Counted from the first letter of the stretch, positions 17,126 through 26,207 are shown. The stretch: DNA of 57,102 nt from Gammaproteobacteria bacterium (GCA_030431775.1 JAUIHW010000025.1:1-57102); one strand, 5' to 3'. A program made the numbers and translations. Notes: generated from the sequence alone by a model not told the origin.

Positions 17126-18613
17126 ATGCACAAGAACGACCTGTTATTGACCCTACTGCTTTTCTGCCTTCTGCCCACGCCGGGCTTTGCTTCTTACGCG
17201 ATCTATATTGGCAAGAATCTGACCACCGATGGTAGCGTGCTGATTGGTGGTTCCGGGGATGAGGTTTCCAGCCATTGGCTGGAGATCGTCGCGGAGCAGG
17301 ATCACGGCAAAGACGCAACCATGACTGTAGGCGTTACTGCGGATGCTTTTATGCCAGGCCAGCTGAGTGAGATTCCGCAAGTCAGGCACACTTATCGCTA
17401 CCTGACCATGAACTATTCGGAATACGAGGGCTTCCCACCACCGCTGACCAATGGCGGGCTGAATGAGCACAATGTTGCCGCCCGGGATGTCTGGTCACCA
17501 TCACGCGATGAGCTGATTGCGATGACCCCAAATCCGCAACAGGGGCCTCAATACAGCGACCTCTCAAGAATCGTCATGCAAAGAGCCCGAACCGCCAGGG
17601 AAGCTGTAGAAATTGTCGGCCGCTTGATTGATCAATACGGTTACTCAAGCTATGGCGGGAATTCGCACATGTTTGCCGATGAGAATGAAGGCTGGGTGCT
17701 GATCAACTACGCCGGAGGCCAAGGCTTGTGGATTGCGCAGCGACTTGGGCCGGATGATGTTCGAATATCCTACCCGGGTTATATTTTCGAAGTGCCCGCC
17801 AATTTCCAGAAAAACCCCAATTTTCTCGGCTCAAGCAACTTCATCAGCTTTGCGGTCGAACAAGGTTGGTACGACCCTGACAGCGGAGTAGCTTTTAACG
17901 CCGCTGAGGTCTATGGAAACAACCCTCCGCGCTACCCTCGAGAGGAAATGGAGCAGGAATTACGAGCGGCTGCACCCATTAGCCTGCCTCACATGATGTC
18001 CGCGGTACGCGACGTTCGCCTGTCCAAGGATTCCACCGGCTACGGACAAGTTGCCCAATTGCGCAAGCAGCAGCACTCCGACCTAAACCTGCTGTGGATC
18101 GCACCTACTGGCTCGGTCACCGCACCTTTTGTTCCCTACCGCATCGGTGTGCAATCTATATTGCCGCAATATGGGAAGCATCGGTATCTGACCAAGGGGG
18201 AATCGAGGGGATTTCTCAAACGCGACTGGCAGATTCAGGAAGCCACCGAATTTGCCGGCCGAACCTTCAAACGCCTGATGTATTTCACTTGCGACCGGCC
18301 AGCTGAGTTTCTGCCGGAAGTCACCGAGACCTTAAGCGCGTTTGAGCAACGGCTCATTGGCGAGCAGCAACAGCTTACCGTGACGGCCAATGCGCTTTAC
18401 AAAGCCGGAGAAGCTGAGCTGGCGCGTCAGTTCCTGACGGACTACAGTGCGCAACGTGGTCAACAGGCACTGCAGATTGGCAATGCCCTGCTAAACAGTA
18501 TTGAAACTCGAACGCGCGAGAAGTACGGCTACCGTCGGCCGCAAGGCGACTTGATGAGCGAACTGAGCTACGACCGGATCAGCTGCAAAAAACAGCCAAC
18601 AGACAAGCAATAG
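17126..18613 (+). CDS. Secreted C69-family (dipeptidase/secernin-like) Ntn hydrolase with Ser at the nucleophile position
   Basis: 495 residues with a signal peptide (LLLTLLLFCLLPTPGFA). Cleavage after GFA exposes SYAIYIGKNLTTDGS, which aligns with the N-terminal CTTFLVGKKATADGS-type start of C69 peptidases, whose mature N-terminal Cys is the nucleophile. The codon here is TCT (Ser), one base from TGT (Cys). Other family regions are present: GGLNEHNVAARDVWS, RARTAREAVEIVGRLIDQYG and FADENEGWVLINYAGG. Ser can act as an N-terminal nucleophile in Ntn hydrolases, so activity is possible. ATG at 17126 is chosen over the TTG at 17120. A thioesterase gene follows after 10 bp. Confidence 0.82.
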   Translation: MHKNDLLLTLLLFCLLPTPGFASYAIYIGKNLTTDGSVLIGGSGDEVSSHWLEIVAEQDHGKDATMTVGVTADAFMPGQLSEIPQVRHTYRYLTMNYSEYEGFPPPLTNGGLNEHNVAARDVWSPSRDELIAMTPNPQQGPQYSDLSRIVMQRARTAREAVEIVGRLIDQYGYSSYGGNSHMFADENEGWVLINYAGGQGLWIAQRLGPDDVRISYPGYIFEVPANFQKNPNFLGSSNFISFAVEQGWYDPDSGVAFNAAEVYGNNPPRYPREEMEQELRAAAPISLPHMMSAVRDVRLSKDSTGYGQVAQLRKQQHSDLNLLWIAPTGSVTAPFVPYRIGVQSILPQYGKHRYLTKGESRGFLKRDWQIQEATEFAGRTFKRLMYFTCDRPAEFLPEVTETLSAFEQRLIGEQQQLTVTANALYKAGEAELARQFLTDYSAQRGQQALQIGNALLNSIETRTREKYGYRRPQGDLMSELSYDRISCKKQPTDKQ

Positions 18614-18623
18614 GACACTGTAC

Positions 18624-19073
18624 GTGCCACCTTCCCACACAATTGATTGGCCGGTTAACGACCCGCACATTCTAACGATTACGGTTCAGCCGCAGGATAT
18701 CGATGGCCTGGGTCATGCCAATAACGGTCGATACATCGCGTGGTGTGAGCGAGCCGCCTGGCAGCATTCGGAGCTGCTGGGCCTGAATGTTCGGGATTTT
18801 CAAAACCTTAACCGGGCGATGGCCTTACACCATAGTGAATATGATTATTTGCTGCCGGCAGTGGAGGATGATCAACTGCAGGTTGCCACCTGGCTGAGCC
18901 TTGCGCATGGCTCGCGAATGAGCAGAGAGTTTCGCATTGCCCGAACCACCGATGGAAAAATCATTTTCAGCGCCCTGTGGCAACTGGTGTGCATCGAGCT
19001 GAGTACCCATAAGCCCAAGCGCCTGCCGGCGGAATTTATAAAGGTCTACGGTCCGGCGGTCAAAACCGCCTGA
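18624..19073 (+). CDS. Acyl-CoA thioesterase, 4HBT/YbgC hotdog family
   Basis: 149 residues with a single hotdog domain. The family signature is VQPQDIDGLGHANNGRYIAW: Asp, then His-x-Asn-Asn, followed by the long central helix. The remainder (MALHHSEYDYLLPA, QVATWLSLAHG, FSALWQLVCIELS) are the hotdog beta strands. It should hydrolyse acyl-CoA or a related thioester in the cytoplasm; the substrate is unknown. GTG at 18624 lies 10 bp after the peptidase stop, suggesting an operon. Confidence 0.82.
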   Translation: MPPSHTIDWPVNDPHILTITVQPQDIDGLGHANNGRYIAWCERAAWQHSELLGLNVRDFQNLNRAMALHHSEYDYLLPAVEDDQLQVATWLSLAHGSRMSREFRIARTTDGKIIFSALWQLVCIELSTHKPKRLPAEFIKVYGPAVKTA

Positions 19074-19109
19074 ATTCTGAGCGAATAGAACAATAATTCA
19101 GCAAATATA

Positions 19110-19127
19110 AAAGCCTCAGCCGGCTTT
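19110..19127 (+). terminator. Weak terminator-like hairpin after the thioesterase gene
   Basis: AAAGCC-TCAGCC-GGCTTT forms a 6-bp stem about 40 bp after the thioesterase stop, followed by the A/T-rich stretch GAAAATTTC without a proper T-run. It is the best candidate in the 200-bp gap before the DamX-like gene, but it is weak. Confidence 0.3.
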
Positions 19128-19274
19128 GAAAATTTCATTAGCCGCCGAGCATCACTTTGTATAAAATTACCATTCTTCATAACCTTAGCCTTAGTAGTTA
19201 ACAATTTTTCGAGCCTTAGTGCCGCTTATTGTTGAATAGGTCGGGTTTACCAATAACAAACTTCGAGACCATGT

Positions 19275-20633
19275 ATGAGCCACGCCGCAAAGACCCAAGA
19301 TATTCGACTGCGCGCACGGGATAAAGCCTTCTTCAGTGGCGCAGGAAGACTGGAAAGCCTCGCCGAAGCCAGCCGCCTGCTGCGCCAGCCAACCGCACAA
19401 CTGATCGTGATTGGTGGCCCCGAAGGCATTGGGAAAACCACCATGTTGCAAGAGCTGCGCCGAGAGTTTTTTGCAGCCAGCACCGTGATTTCCGTGCAAG
19501 GCCACTTCGGCACGCTTGAGAAAATGCTTACTGCGTTTGCCGAGCAGTTGGAAATGAACCTGTCATCAACCGAGCAGCCGGATACAGATGTCGCCGGGCA
19601 AATTGCCCGACGCCTGAACGAAATTGGCCGCGAGAAGCCAGTACTGGTCTTGATAGATGACGCCCACGCTCTGCCACTTGCGGTCATACGCACGCTTGCT
19701 GTGCTCTTTCACGAGCGCCTGGACAACGTGCGAATGGCGCTGTTCGTTGATAGCGAAGCGGTTATGGTTGTTGCGGACTATCTGCGCCGGCAGGCCTTCA
19801 GCTCAATAAACATTCGTCGTATCAGTCGCAGCGAAACCAAGGCGTATCTGGCGCACCGCTACGCAGCAACCCCTAAGGTGAGCTTTACCGAGCAGGAGCT
19901 GGAACAGATTCACAGCGCTGGCGACGGCGTGCCGGCCAGAATCAATGTTCAGGCAGAATACTGCTTGAAACAGCGCGCCGCACAAACGGCACACGCAAGA
20001 AGAACCCTGCAATCAGCCAGCGCTGTGCCGGTGCCGCCACGGGCCGTCGCACCATTCGGCCTGGCGGCTGCAGCCTGTCTGATGCTCGCTGTTACGGCGG
20101 TAACCATTGGCACAACCGTCAAGCAAGCGACTGAACACGCCGTGCCAGCGGGTATTGTCGCGCATAACGAGAACACCGAGCTGCTTGAAGAGCCCATCAA
20201 CGATGCAAAAGATGGCTACGACGTTGAGTTGCCCGAAGAGTTCGTCGAGTTCAGCCATCAATTGTCGGAAGATGAACTGGACCTGCTGCAAACGTCACCG
20301 GATCAGTATGTCGTGCAATACCGAGCCGGTGATTCAGAGAGCGATATGCAAGCCTTCGTTGCCGAGTACGATGAACTGGGCGTGAAGATGTACCGCAGTC
20401 TGGTCGACGGAGAGCCCTGGTACAAGGCGGTATCCACCGGGTTTGCCAACCCGGAAATAGCTAACAGCATGATTAAGTTTTTACCCAGCGAGTTGCGCGC
20501 TGAAAAACCCTGGGTGCGAAGCGTGGCCTCCGTTCAGGAAGAAATCCTGCTCATGGGCGAGGCGCAGCTTACCACTGGCACGCAGCCACATCACGAAGGC
20601 TTAGCCATGGAGCGCTGGCTGGCACAGCTCTAA
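19275..20633 (+). CDS. DamX-like protein: AAA ATPase, single TM and SPOR domain
   Basis: 452 residues in three parts. The N-terminal ATPase has Walker A GGPEGIGKT (about 54-62) and Walker B LVLIDDAHAL (about 125-134). One transmembrane helix lies at about 257-275 (LAAAACLMLAVTAVTIG). The C-terminal SPOR-like domain runs from about 345 on (QYVVQYRAGDSESDMQAF, SLVDGEPWYKAVSTGFANPE, PWVRSVASVQEEI). SPOR domains bind denuded peptidoglycan at division sites, and DamX is the classic protein with this order. In many gammaproteobacteria damX follows aroB or precedes dam, but that context is absent here. The stop overlaps the convergent fisR-like stop by 4 bp. Confidence 0.78.
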   Translation: MSHAAKTQDIRLRARDKAFFSGAGRLESLAEASRLLRQPTAQLIVIGGPEGIGKTTMLQELRREFFAASTVISVQGHFGTLEKMLTAFAEQLEMNLSSTEQPDTDVAGQIARRLNEIGREKPVLVLIDDAHALPLAVIRTLAVLFHERLDNVRMALFVDSEAVMVVADYLRRQAFSSINIRRISRSETKAYLAHRYAATPKVSFTEQELEQIHSAGDGVPARINVQAEYCLKQRAAQTAHARRTLQSASAVPVPPRAVAPFGLAAAACLMLAVTAVTIGTTVKQATEHAVPAGIVAHNENTELLEEPINDAKDGYDVELPEEFVEFSHQLSEDELDLLQTSPDQYVVQYRAGDSESDMQAFVAEYDELGVKMYRSLVDGEPWYKAVSTGFANPEIANSMIKFLPSELRAEKPWVRSVASVQEEILLMGEAQLTTGTQPHHEGLAMERWLAQL

Positions 20634-21958
20634 GCACCCGCTGCCTGCAACTTGCGATACAAAGACCGGACACTGATTCCGGCGGTTGAGGCCACCCGGT
20701 GCTTATCGCCATCATAGAGTGCCATTAAACGGGCAAAGTAGTTTCGCTCCAGGTCTTTAAGGCTAAGCGTGTCCGGTTCGGCTGGCAAAAGCCGCTGGTC
20801 GGTATCGAAACAGCGCTTGATCGTATCAGCCTCGATAATATTTGTGTCACTGAGCAATACGGCCCGGGTCAGAATATTGCGAAGTTCCCGAATATTACCT
20901 GGAAAGGGATGCAGTTTTAACCGCGCCATGGCCGTATCGGTCAGATGGTAGCGCTTCTTGGGACTGATGGAGCTGAGCAAGGCTGCACTCAGCAAAGGCA
21001 GGTCAGCAAAGCGCTCTCGCAGCGCCGGCAGCTCGATCGGAAACACATTAATGCGATAGAACAGATCCTCCCTGAACGCTCCATTCTGAATTAATTCGGC
21101 AATGTTCTTGTGCGTGGCACAAATCAAGCGAAAATCGGCTACCCGAACATCCTCGCTACCCACCGGGCGATACATTCGACTTTCCAGAAGGCGCAGCAGC
21201 TTGACCTGCATGGCCAGTGGCACATCACCGATTTCGTCGAGAAACAGGGTTCCGCCCTGAGCCATCTCGACCAGCCCTTTTCGATCACCTTGCGCTCCCG
21301 TGAAGGCGCCACGCACATGGCCAAACAATTCGCTTTCAAACAAGGTTTCACTCAGCCCCGCACATTCCAGGGTAACCATGGGCGCACCGGCTCGCGCACT
21401 GGCATCGTGAATGGCCTGAGCCGCCAACTCCTTGCCCGTACCCGATTCACCATTCAGAAGTATGGCGGCTTCAGACGGGGCTACCCGCGTGATCGCTTCC
21501 AGCATGCGGTTGAAAGCCGGGCTACTGCCCACCATTTTCTGGCTCTGCGCTTTGGTGCTCGCGGTCGGTACCGAGTGCAGCAGTTCCACAAAGAATTCCA
21601 GCTCGCCAGCAGGCGAATAGATCGGCACCATTTCAACATCCACATGCTCCTTACCTCGCGGCGTCTGATGCACATGCAGAACACGTTCCTTATGGCCGGA
21701 CTCTCTTGCGGCATGCAAAGGACAGGCCTCGCCCGCCTGGTCACAAGGGCGGTCGTAACCGTGCGAGACCCGGTAGCAGGAGGGAGAACTGTCGAGGTCA
21801 ATGGCGCCGAACTGTTGTACATACAGAGCATTGGTCGCCAGAATCTGATAATCCACTGTTACCAGAATGGCCGGACTGTCATAGGCCTCCAGCATTGAGG
21901 CCATGCGCACGGGGTCCGGTCGATCGCTGCGAATCAGTTCTACCACTGCTTCCGCCAA
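20630..21958 (-). CDS. fisR: Sigma54-dependent activator of the FisR (sulfane-sulfur sensing) type
   Basis: 442 residues. An N-terminal PAS-like sensor (1-135) carries three cysteines at 61, 72 and 79; their 11- and 7-residue spacing equals that of Cys53/64/71 of Cupriavidus FisR, which react with polysulfide. The AAA+ module has Walker A GESGTGKE, the sigma54-contact loop GAFTGA and Walker [12 protein letters not shown]; a Fis-type HTH ends the protein ([19 protein letters not shown]). FisR activates persulfide dioxygenase and SQR genes, and exactly those genes are divergent here behind a -24/-12 promoter. The start is uncertain: TTG at 21958 is the first possible codon, and GTG at 21946 has a better ribosome site (GGCGG) before it. 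Confidence 0.88.
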   Translation of the reverse strand: MAEAVVELIRSDRPDPVRMASMLEAYDSPAILVTVDYQILATNALYVQQFGAIDLDSSPSCYRVSHGYDRPCDQAGEACPLHAARESGHKERVLHVHQTPRGKEHVDVEMVPIYSPAGELEFFVELLHSVPTASTKAQSQKMVGSSPAFNRMLEAITRVAPSEAAILLNGESGTGKELAAQAIHDASARAGAPMVTLECAGLSETLFESELFGHVRGAFTGAQGDRKGLVEMAQGGTLFLDEIGDVPLAMQVKLLRLLESRMYRPVGSEDVRVADFRLICATHKNIAELIQNGAFREDLFYRINVFPIELPALRERFADLPLLSAALLSSISPKKRYHLTDTAMARLKLHPFPGNIRELRNILTRAVLLSDTNIIEADTIKRCFDTDQRLLPAEPDTLSLKDLERNYFARLMALYDGDKHRVASTAGISVRSLYRKLQAAGA

Positions 21959-21961
21959 TTA

Positions 21962-21978
21962 TGACAATATATTTGTCA
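21962..21978. promoter_or_regulatory. Palindromic activator site (UAS candidate) for the FisR-like regulator
   Basis: TGACAA-TATAT-TTGTCA is a perfect 6-bp inverted repeat with 5-bp spacer, about 104 bp upstream of the -24 GG, the usual distance for an enhancer-binding protein. It also abuts the regulator's own start, so it could serve autoregulation. Confidence 0.6.
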
Positions 21979-22043
21979 ATTATGGCAGAACTTGAACTGA
22001 ACGTCTCTCTAAAATATCTGCGCTATTTATTTTTTCCTATATA

Positions 22044-22056
22044 TATCAATGACATA
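22044..22056 (+). promoter_or_regulatory. IHF-like site between UAS and sigma54 promoter
   Basis: TATCAATGACATA matches the IHF consensus WATCAANNNNTTR at all but one defined position and sits between the putative UAS and the -24 element, where DNA bending is typically needed. Confidence 0.4.
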
Positions 22057-22071
22057 AGTAAAAACACAATA

Positions 22072-22088
22072 TTGGCACGTTCCCTGCT
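22072..22088 (+). promoter_or_regulatory. Sigma54 (-24/-12) promoter of the pdo-sqr-sulP operon
   Basis: TTGGCACG-TTCC-CTGCT matches the RpoN consensus YTGGCACGRNNNTTGCW closely. GG at 22074-22075 and GC at 22086-22087 are separated by the required 10 bp. The dioxygenase start codon lies about 42 bp downstream. Confidence 0.85.
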
Positions 22089-22129
22089 TTCGTGGGTAAA
22101 ACGAACAAACAGCAGCAGAGGTGAACACT

Positions 22130-23008
22130 ATGAATGCCGCTCAGCCCGCCGCACACGTTGCAGCATTTTTTGAGCCCGACTCAGCCACTTTTTCCTATGT
22201 TGTGCGCGACCCGGGCTCACAGCACTGCGCCATCGTCGACCCGGTGCTGAATTTTGATTATGCATCCGGCTCGCTCAGCCACGAAAATGCCAATGAAATT
22301 GCGGACTACGTCCGCCGCAACCAGTTAACCGTTGACTGGATCATTGAAACGCATGTCCATGCTGACCACCTGTCAGCCGCCTCTTATCTTAAAGAACAGG
22401 TTGGCGGCCGCCTGGGTATTGGCGAACACGTAGTGACAGTGCAGGAAGTGTTCGCCGGCGTTTACAACGAAGGTGAAAGCTTCCCCCGTGATGGCTCCCA
22501 ATTCGACCATCTGTTCAAGGACCAGGAAAGCTACCAGATTGGCGAACTGCAATGCCGGGCCTTGCATACACCCGGGCACACACCAGCTTGCATGACCCAT
22601 GTGCTCGGCGACGCCGCCTTCGTGGGTGATACGTTATTCATGCCGGACATGGGAACTGCGCGCGCCGACTTCCCGGGTGGTGATGCCAGCCAACTGTGGG
22701 ATTCCATTCAGAAGATTCTGGCTTTGCCAGAAAATACCCGCCTGTACATGTGCCACGACTACCCCGGCGACTCCCGCGAATTGGAATACGAAAGTAGCAT
22801 CAGTGAGCAGCGGGAAAATAATATTCACCTTGGGCTTGAACAGACTCGCGAAGGCTATGTGGCGATGCGCGAAGCGCGCGATAAAACGCTTGATATGCCT
22901 CATTTGATACTGCCCTCATTGCAGGTGAATATCCGGGCAGGCCATTTACCCGCTGCTGATAGCAATGGAAAAGTATTCCTGCGCATTCCGGTCAATGCTT
23001 TTTCCTGA
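22130..23008 (+). CDS. Persulfide dioxygenase-type MBL-fold protein (ETHE1/Blh family)
   Basis: Predicted iron-dependent sulfur dioxygenase oxidising glutathione persulfide to sulfite. In the 292 residues the metallo-beta-lactamase metal site is THVHADHLSAA (HxHxDH), HTPGHTPAC, VGDTLFMPD and CHDYPGD. The motifs GSQFDHLF and MGTARADFPGGDASQLWDSI are shared with persulfide dioxygenases, notably the Blh-like type found next to SQR genes. ATG at 22130 has GAGGTG 6 nt upstream; the GTG at 22121 is part of that ribosome site. First gene of the operon under the sigma54 promoter; sqr follows after 31 bp. Confidence 0.88.
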   Translation: MNAAQPAAHVAAFFEPDSATFSYVVRDPGSQHCAIVDPVLNFDYASGSLSHENANEIADYVRRNQLTVDWIIETHVHADHLSAASYLKEQVGGRLGIGEHVVTVQEVFAGVYNEGESFPRDGSQFDHLFKDQESYQIGELQCRALHTPGHTPACMTHVLGDAAFVGDTLFMPDMGTARADFPGGDASQLWDSIQKILALPENTRLYMCHDYPGDSRELEYESSISEQRENNIHLGLEQTREGYVAMREARDKTLDMPHLILPSLQVNIRAGHLPAADSNGKVFLRIPVNAFS

Positions 23009-23039
23009 ACGAAATTAACGATAACAAACAGGCTGTATT

Positions 23040-24299
23040 ATGAATAACGAATCCATACAATCGGGCAGTAAGCCCTCGCGTCGCTTTGACATTGTTATTG
23101 TAGGTGCTGGCACAGGGGGTATAGCTACCGCAGCCAGCCTGCACAAACGCAAACGCGACCTGAGCATTGCTCTGATTGATCCGGCCAAGGAGCATTTTTA
23201 CCAACCGGGCTGGACAATGGTTGGGGGCGGCGTTTTTGATGCCCAGAGCACACGCCGGGACATGGCCGACGTATTCCCGTCCTTTGCCACATGGATCCAG
23301 CAGGCAGCGAGCGGATTTGAGCCGGACAGCAACTGCGTAGTGCTGGATGATGGCGCCCGCATCGAGTACCAACATCTGGTGGTCGCTCCCGGTCTAAAGC
23401 TTGACTGGGCCGCCGTGGAAGGCCTTGAGGATGCGCTGGGCAAAAATGGCGTGACCTCCAATTATCGCTATGACCTAGCTCCTTACACTTGGCAACTGGT
23501 GCAGCAGCTGAAGTCCGGACGTGCCGTATTTACCCAACCCCCCATGCCCATTAAATGCGCAGGCGCACCGCAAAAGGCCCTGTATCTTTCGTGCGACCAA
23601 TGGGTCCGCTCCGGGGTAAAAAAGTCCGTCGATGTCGAGTTTTACAACGCTGGTGGCGCGCTATTTGGTGTGCCGGACTATGTGCCCGCGCTGCAAAGCT
23701 ACATTGACAAGTACCAGGCAACTGTCAACTACCAGCACAACCTCGTTAAAGTGGATGGCGCGGCCCAAGAAGCGTGGTTCACTCGCACCCTTGACGATGG
23801 CGAATGTGAAACCGTTAGCTGCAAGTACGATATGCTGCACGTATGCCCACCGCAATGCGCGCCGGACTTCATTCAATCCAGCCCTTTTGCGGATGCCAAT
23901 GGTTGGATGGATGTTGAACCACACAGCATGCGTCAGACAAACTTTGAGAACGTCTGGGGCCTGGGTGACTGCACCAATACATCGAACGCAAAAACCATGG
24001 CGGCCGTGCGCAAGCAGGCGCCAGTGGTTGCGCATAACATTTCAGACGTGCTCGACGGACACTCACCCACAGTTTCCTATGATGGGTACGGCTCCTGCCC
24101 GCTAACCGTCGAGCGCGGCAAAATCGTGTTGGCTGAGTTCACTTATGGAGGGGTAGTCTCAGCGACATTCCCGCAGTGGATCAATGACGGTACCAAGCCC
24201 ACCCGTGCAGCCTGGATGCTGAAAGCGCAGATTCTGCCGCCTATCTACTGGCACGCGATGCTGAAGGGTCACGAATGGCTGGTCAAACCAACCGCTTGA
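23040..24299 (+). CDS. sqr: Sulfide:quinone oxidoreductase-like FAD protein
   Basis: Predicted to oxidise sulfide at the membrane, reduce quinone, and hand sulfane sulfur to glutathione, feeding the upstream persulfide dioxygenase. The 419 residues show the FAD motif GAGTGGIATAASL (about 22-34), HFYQPGWTMVGGG, the redox Cys in PIKCAGAPQKALYLSC, the second FAD segment NVWGLGDCTN, and a Cys in YGSCPLTVERGK. Two conserved cysteines of this spacing are typical of type II (SQRDL-like) enzymes. The 3' end overlaps the sulP start by 25 bp. Confidence 0.88.
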   Translation: MNNESIQSGSKPSRRFDIVIVGAGTGGIATAASLHKRKRDLSIALIDPAKEHFYQPGWTMVGGGVFDAQSTRRDMADVFPSFATWIQQAASGFEPDSNCVVLDDGARIEYQHLVVAPGLKLDWAAVEGLEDALGKNGVTSNYRYDLAPYTWQLVQQLKSGRAVFTQPPMPIKCAGAPQKALYLSCDQWVRSGVKKSVDVEFYNAGGALFGVPDYVPALQSYIDKYQATVNYQHNLVKVDGAAQEAWFTRTLDDGECETVSCKYDMLHVCPPQCAPDFIQSSPFADANGWMDVEPHSMRQTNFENVWGLGDCTNTSNAKTMAAVRKQAPVVAHNISDVLDGHSPTVSYDGYGSCPLTVERGKIVLAEFTYGGVVSATFPQWINDGTKPTRAAWMLKAQILPPIYWHAMLKGHEWLVKPTA

Positions 24300-25972
24300 A
24301 ATCATACACGCACACGACGCTTGGTAAAGATTTGACGGCGGCAGGCATTGTTGTCGTATTACTGATTCCTCAATCGCTTGCCTACGCCATGCTGGCAGGC
24401 CTGCCACCGGAAGTCGGCCTGTACGCGAGTGTGCTGCCACTCATAGCCTATGCAATCCTGGGCTCGAGTCGGACCTTGTCGGTTGGCCCGGTAGCCGTTG
24501 TGTCGCTGATGACGGCAAGCGCCCTGGGTGAAGTCGCCGCCCAGGGTTCAGCCAACTACGTGACCGCTGCAGCCACACTGGCTCTGCTGTCCGGGCTGTT
24601 CCTGCTGCTGCTGGGCCTGCTGCGCCTGGGTTTCATTGGCAATTTCCTGTCGCACACCGTGATTTCCGGGTTTATTTCAGCCTCCGGTCTGTTGATTATT
24701 GTCAGCCAGAGTAAGCACTTGCTGGGCATCAATGCACACGGCGACACCCTGCCAGAACTTGGCCAAAGCCTATTGGCAGGGCTACCGGCCAGCAATCTGA
24801 TCACTGCACTCATCGGCGGCGCGATGATTGGCTTTCTGCTTTGGTCACGCCGCTCTCTCATCAAAGTTCTGCAACACACCGGCCTCAGCGCCGGGATGGC
24901 CCAACTGCTTGTAAAAGCCGCGCCGATGCTGGGGGTTTTTCTCAGCATTCTGCTGGTCTGGTCAATGCGGCTTGACCAGACGGGTGTCGGCATCGTTGGC
25001 CATGTGCCTGCCGGCCTGCCGGACTTCAGGCTGCAGTTGCCCGACTGGAGCCTGCTCCAGGCTCTGGCCTGGCCAGCCATAATGATCTCCATCATCGGTT
25101 ATGTTGAGTCCTTGTCGGTTGGTCGTACCCTGGCCGCACGGCGCCGGCAGAAGGTGGACGCCAACAAAGAACTCATCGGTCTTGGAGCCGCCAATATCAG
25201 CGCTGGCTTATCCAGCGCCTTTCCGGTAACCGGAGGGTTCTCCCGATCCATCGTCAATTTTGATGCCGGCGCCGAGACCCAGATGGCCAGCGTGTTTGCC
25301 GCATGCGGCATTGCCCTCGCCGCTGCCTTCTTAACGCCGGTATTTTACTACCTCCCTGAAGCTGTGCTGGGCGCAACCATCATCGTTGCGGTCGCTTCTC
25401 TGATTGACTTTACGGTATTGCGACAAACCTGGCAGTTTTCGCGCACCGATTTCCTTGCCCTGTTTCTGACCTTGCTGCTCACCTTACTGTTTGGGGTTGA
25501 AGTTGGGGTCGCCAGCGGATTGTTAGCCTCTATTGGTTTACATCTGTACCGCACTTCAGAGCCGCACATTGCCGAGGTTGGACTGGTAGAAGGAACCGAA
25601 CACTTCCGCAACCTATTGCGCTTCGATGTTCACACGCAGCCGGGTTTGCTTTCGCTGCGCATCGACGAAAGCCTGTACTTTGCCAATATCAGCTACATAG
25701 AAGACCACATCATGAGTGGTATCCAAAAACGGCCTGATATCAAGCATGTGGTACTGATGTGCAGCGCAGTCAATGACATCGATTTCAGCGCACTGGAAGC
25801 ACTCGAGCAACTGAATCACACGCTGCACCTGTTGGGCGTGAGCCTGCATTTATCTGAAGTAAAAGGCCCGGTGATGGACAAACTCGCCCGGACCGGCTTC
25901 CTCGAGCATCTGCATGGCCAGGTCTACCTCACTCAGTATCACGCCTACCAATCACTATCCAAGACATCGTAA
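24275..25972 (+). CDS. SulP family anion transporter with STAS domain
   Basis: 565 residues: about 10-14 transmembrane segments with the SulP signature near the N-terminus (LIPQSLAYAMLAGLPPEVGLYAS), the GSSRTLSVGPVAVVSL block and FPVTGGFSRSIVNFDAGA, then a C-terminal STAS domain from about residue 440 (LRIDESLYFANISYIEDHI, VVLMCSAVNDIDFSALEALE). The family moves sulfate, bicarbonate and other anions. The overlap with sqr places it in the sulfide-oxidation operon, so export of sulfite or sulfate, or sulfate uptake, is likely. A small DUF2970 gene follows after 16 bp. Confidence 0.87.
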   Translation: MAGQTNRLKSYTHTTLGKDLTAAGIVVVLLIPQSLAYAMLAGLPPEVGLYASVLPLIAYAILGSSRTLSVGPVAVVSLMTASALGEVAAQGSANYVTAAATLALLSGLFLLLLGLLRLGFIGNFLSHTVISGFISASGLLIIVSQSKHLLGINAHGDTLPELGQSLLAGLPASNLITALIGGAMIGFLLWSRRSLIKVLQHTGLSAGMAQLLVKAAPMLGVFLSILLVWSMRLDQTGVGIVGHVPAGLPDFRLQLPDWSLLQALAWPAIMISIIGYVESLSVGRTLAARRRQKVDANKELIGLGAANISAGLSSAFPVTGGFSRSIVNFDAGAETQMASVFAACGIALAAAFLTPVFYYLPEAVLGATIIVAVASLIDFTVLRQTWQFSRTDFLALFLTLLLTLLFGVEVGVASGLLASIGLHLYRTSEPHIAEVGLVEGTEHFRNLLRFDVHTQPGLLSLRIDESLYFANISYIEDHIMSGIQKRPDIKHVVLMCSAVNDIDFSALEALEQLNHTLHLLGVSLHLSEVKGPVMDKLARTGFLEHLHGQVYLTQYHAYQSLSKTS

Positions 25973-25988
25973 TGCGCTGGAGCGAACC

Positions 25989-26207
25989 ATGAATAAACCT
26001 GCAGAAACAACTGAAACAACCGAAAAAGTTGGGTTCTGGGAAGTGTTGGGCAGCACTTTTGCCGGCGCATTGGGGGTACAGAGTTTCAAAAACCGCAAAC
26101 GCGATTTCACCCACGGCAATCCGGTGCATTTCATCATTTCCGGCGTGATCTTCACCGCCTGCTTTGTCATTGCTCTGATCACGCTGGTCGATTATTTGCT
26201 CCCGTAG
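25989..26207 (+). CDS. DUF2970 family small membrane protein
   Basis: 72 residues. It matches the DUF2970 pattern: a short N-terminus, FWEVLGSTFAGALGVQSFKN followed by RKRDFTHGNP, then one transmembrane helix (FIISGVIFTACFVIALITLV). Function is unknown. ATG at 25989 is chosen over the upstream extension of the frame, which overlaps the end of sulP. Probably the last gene of the sulfide operon. Confidence 0.75.
   Translation: MNKPAETTETTEKVGFWEVLGSTFAGALGVQSFKNRKRDFTHGNPVHFIISGVIFTACFVIALITLVDYLLP

Noticed and set aside
19055-19070. GGCGGT-CAAA-ACCGCC hairpin at the end of the thioesterase gene
   Set aside because: It lies inside the last codons and has no following T-run; probably coincidental.
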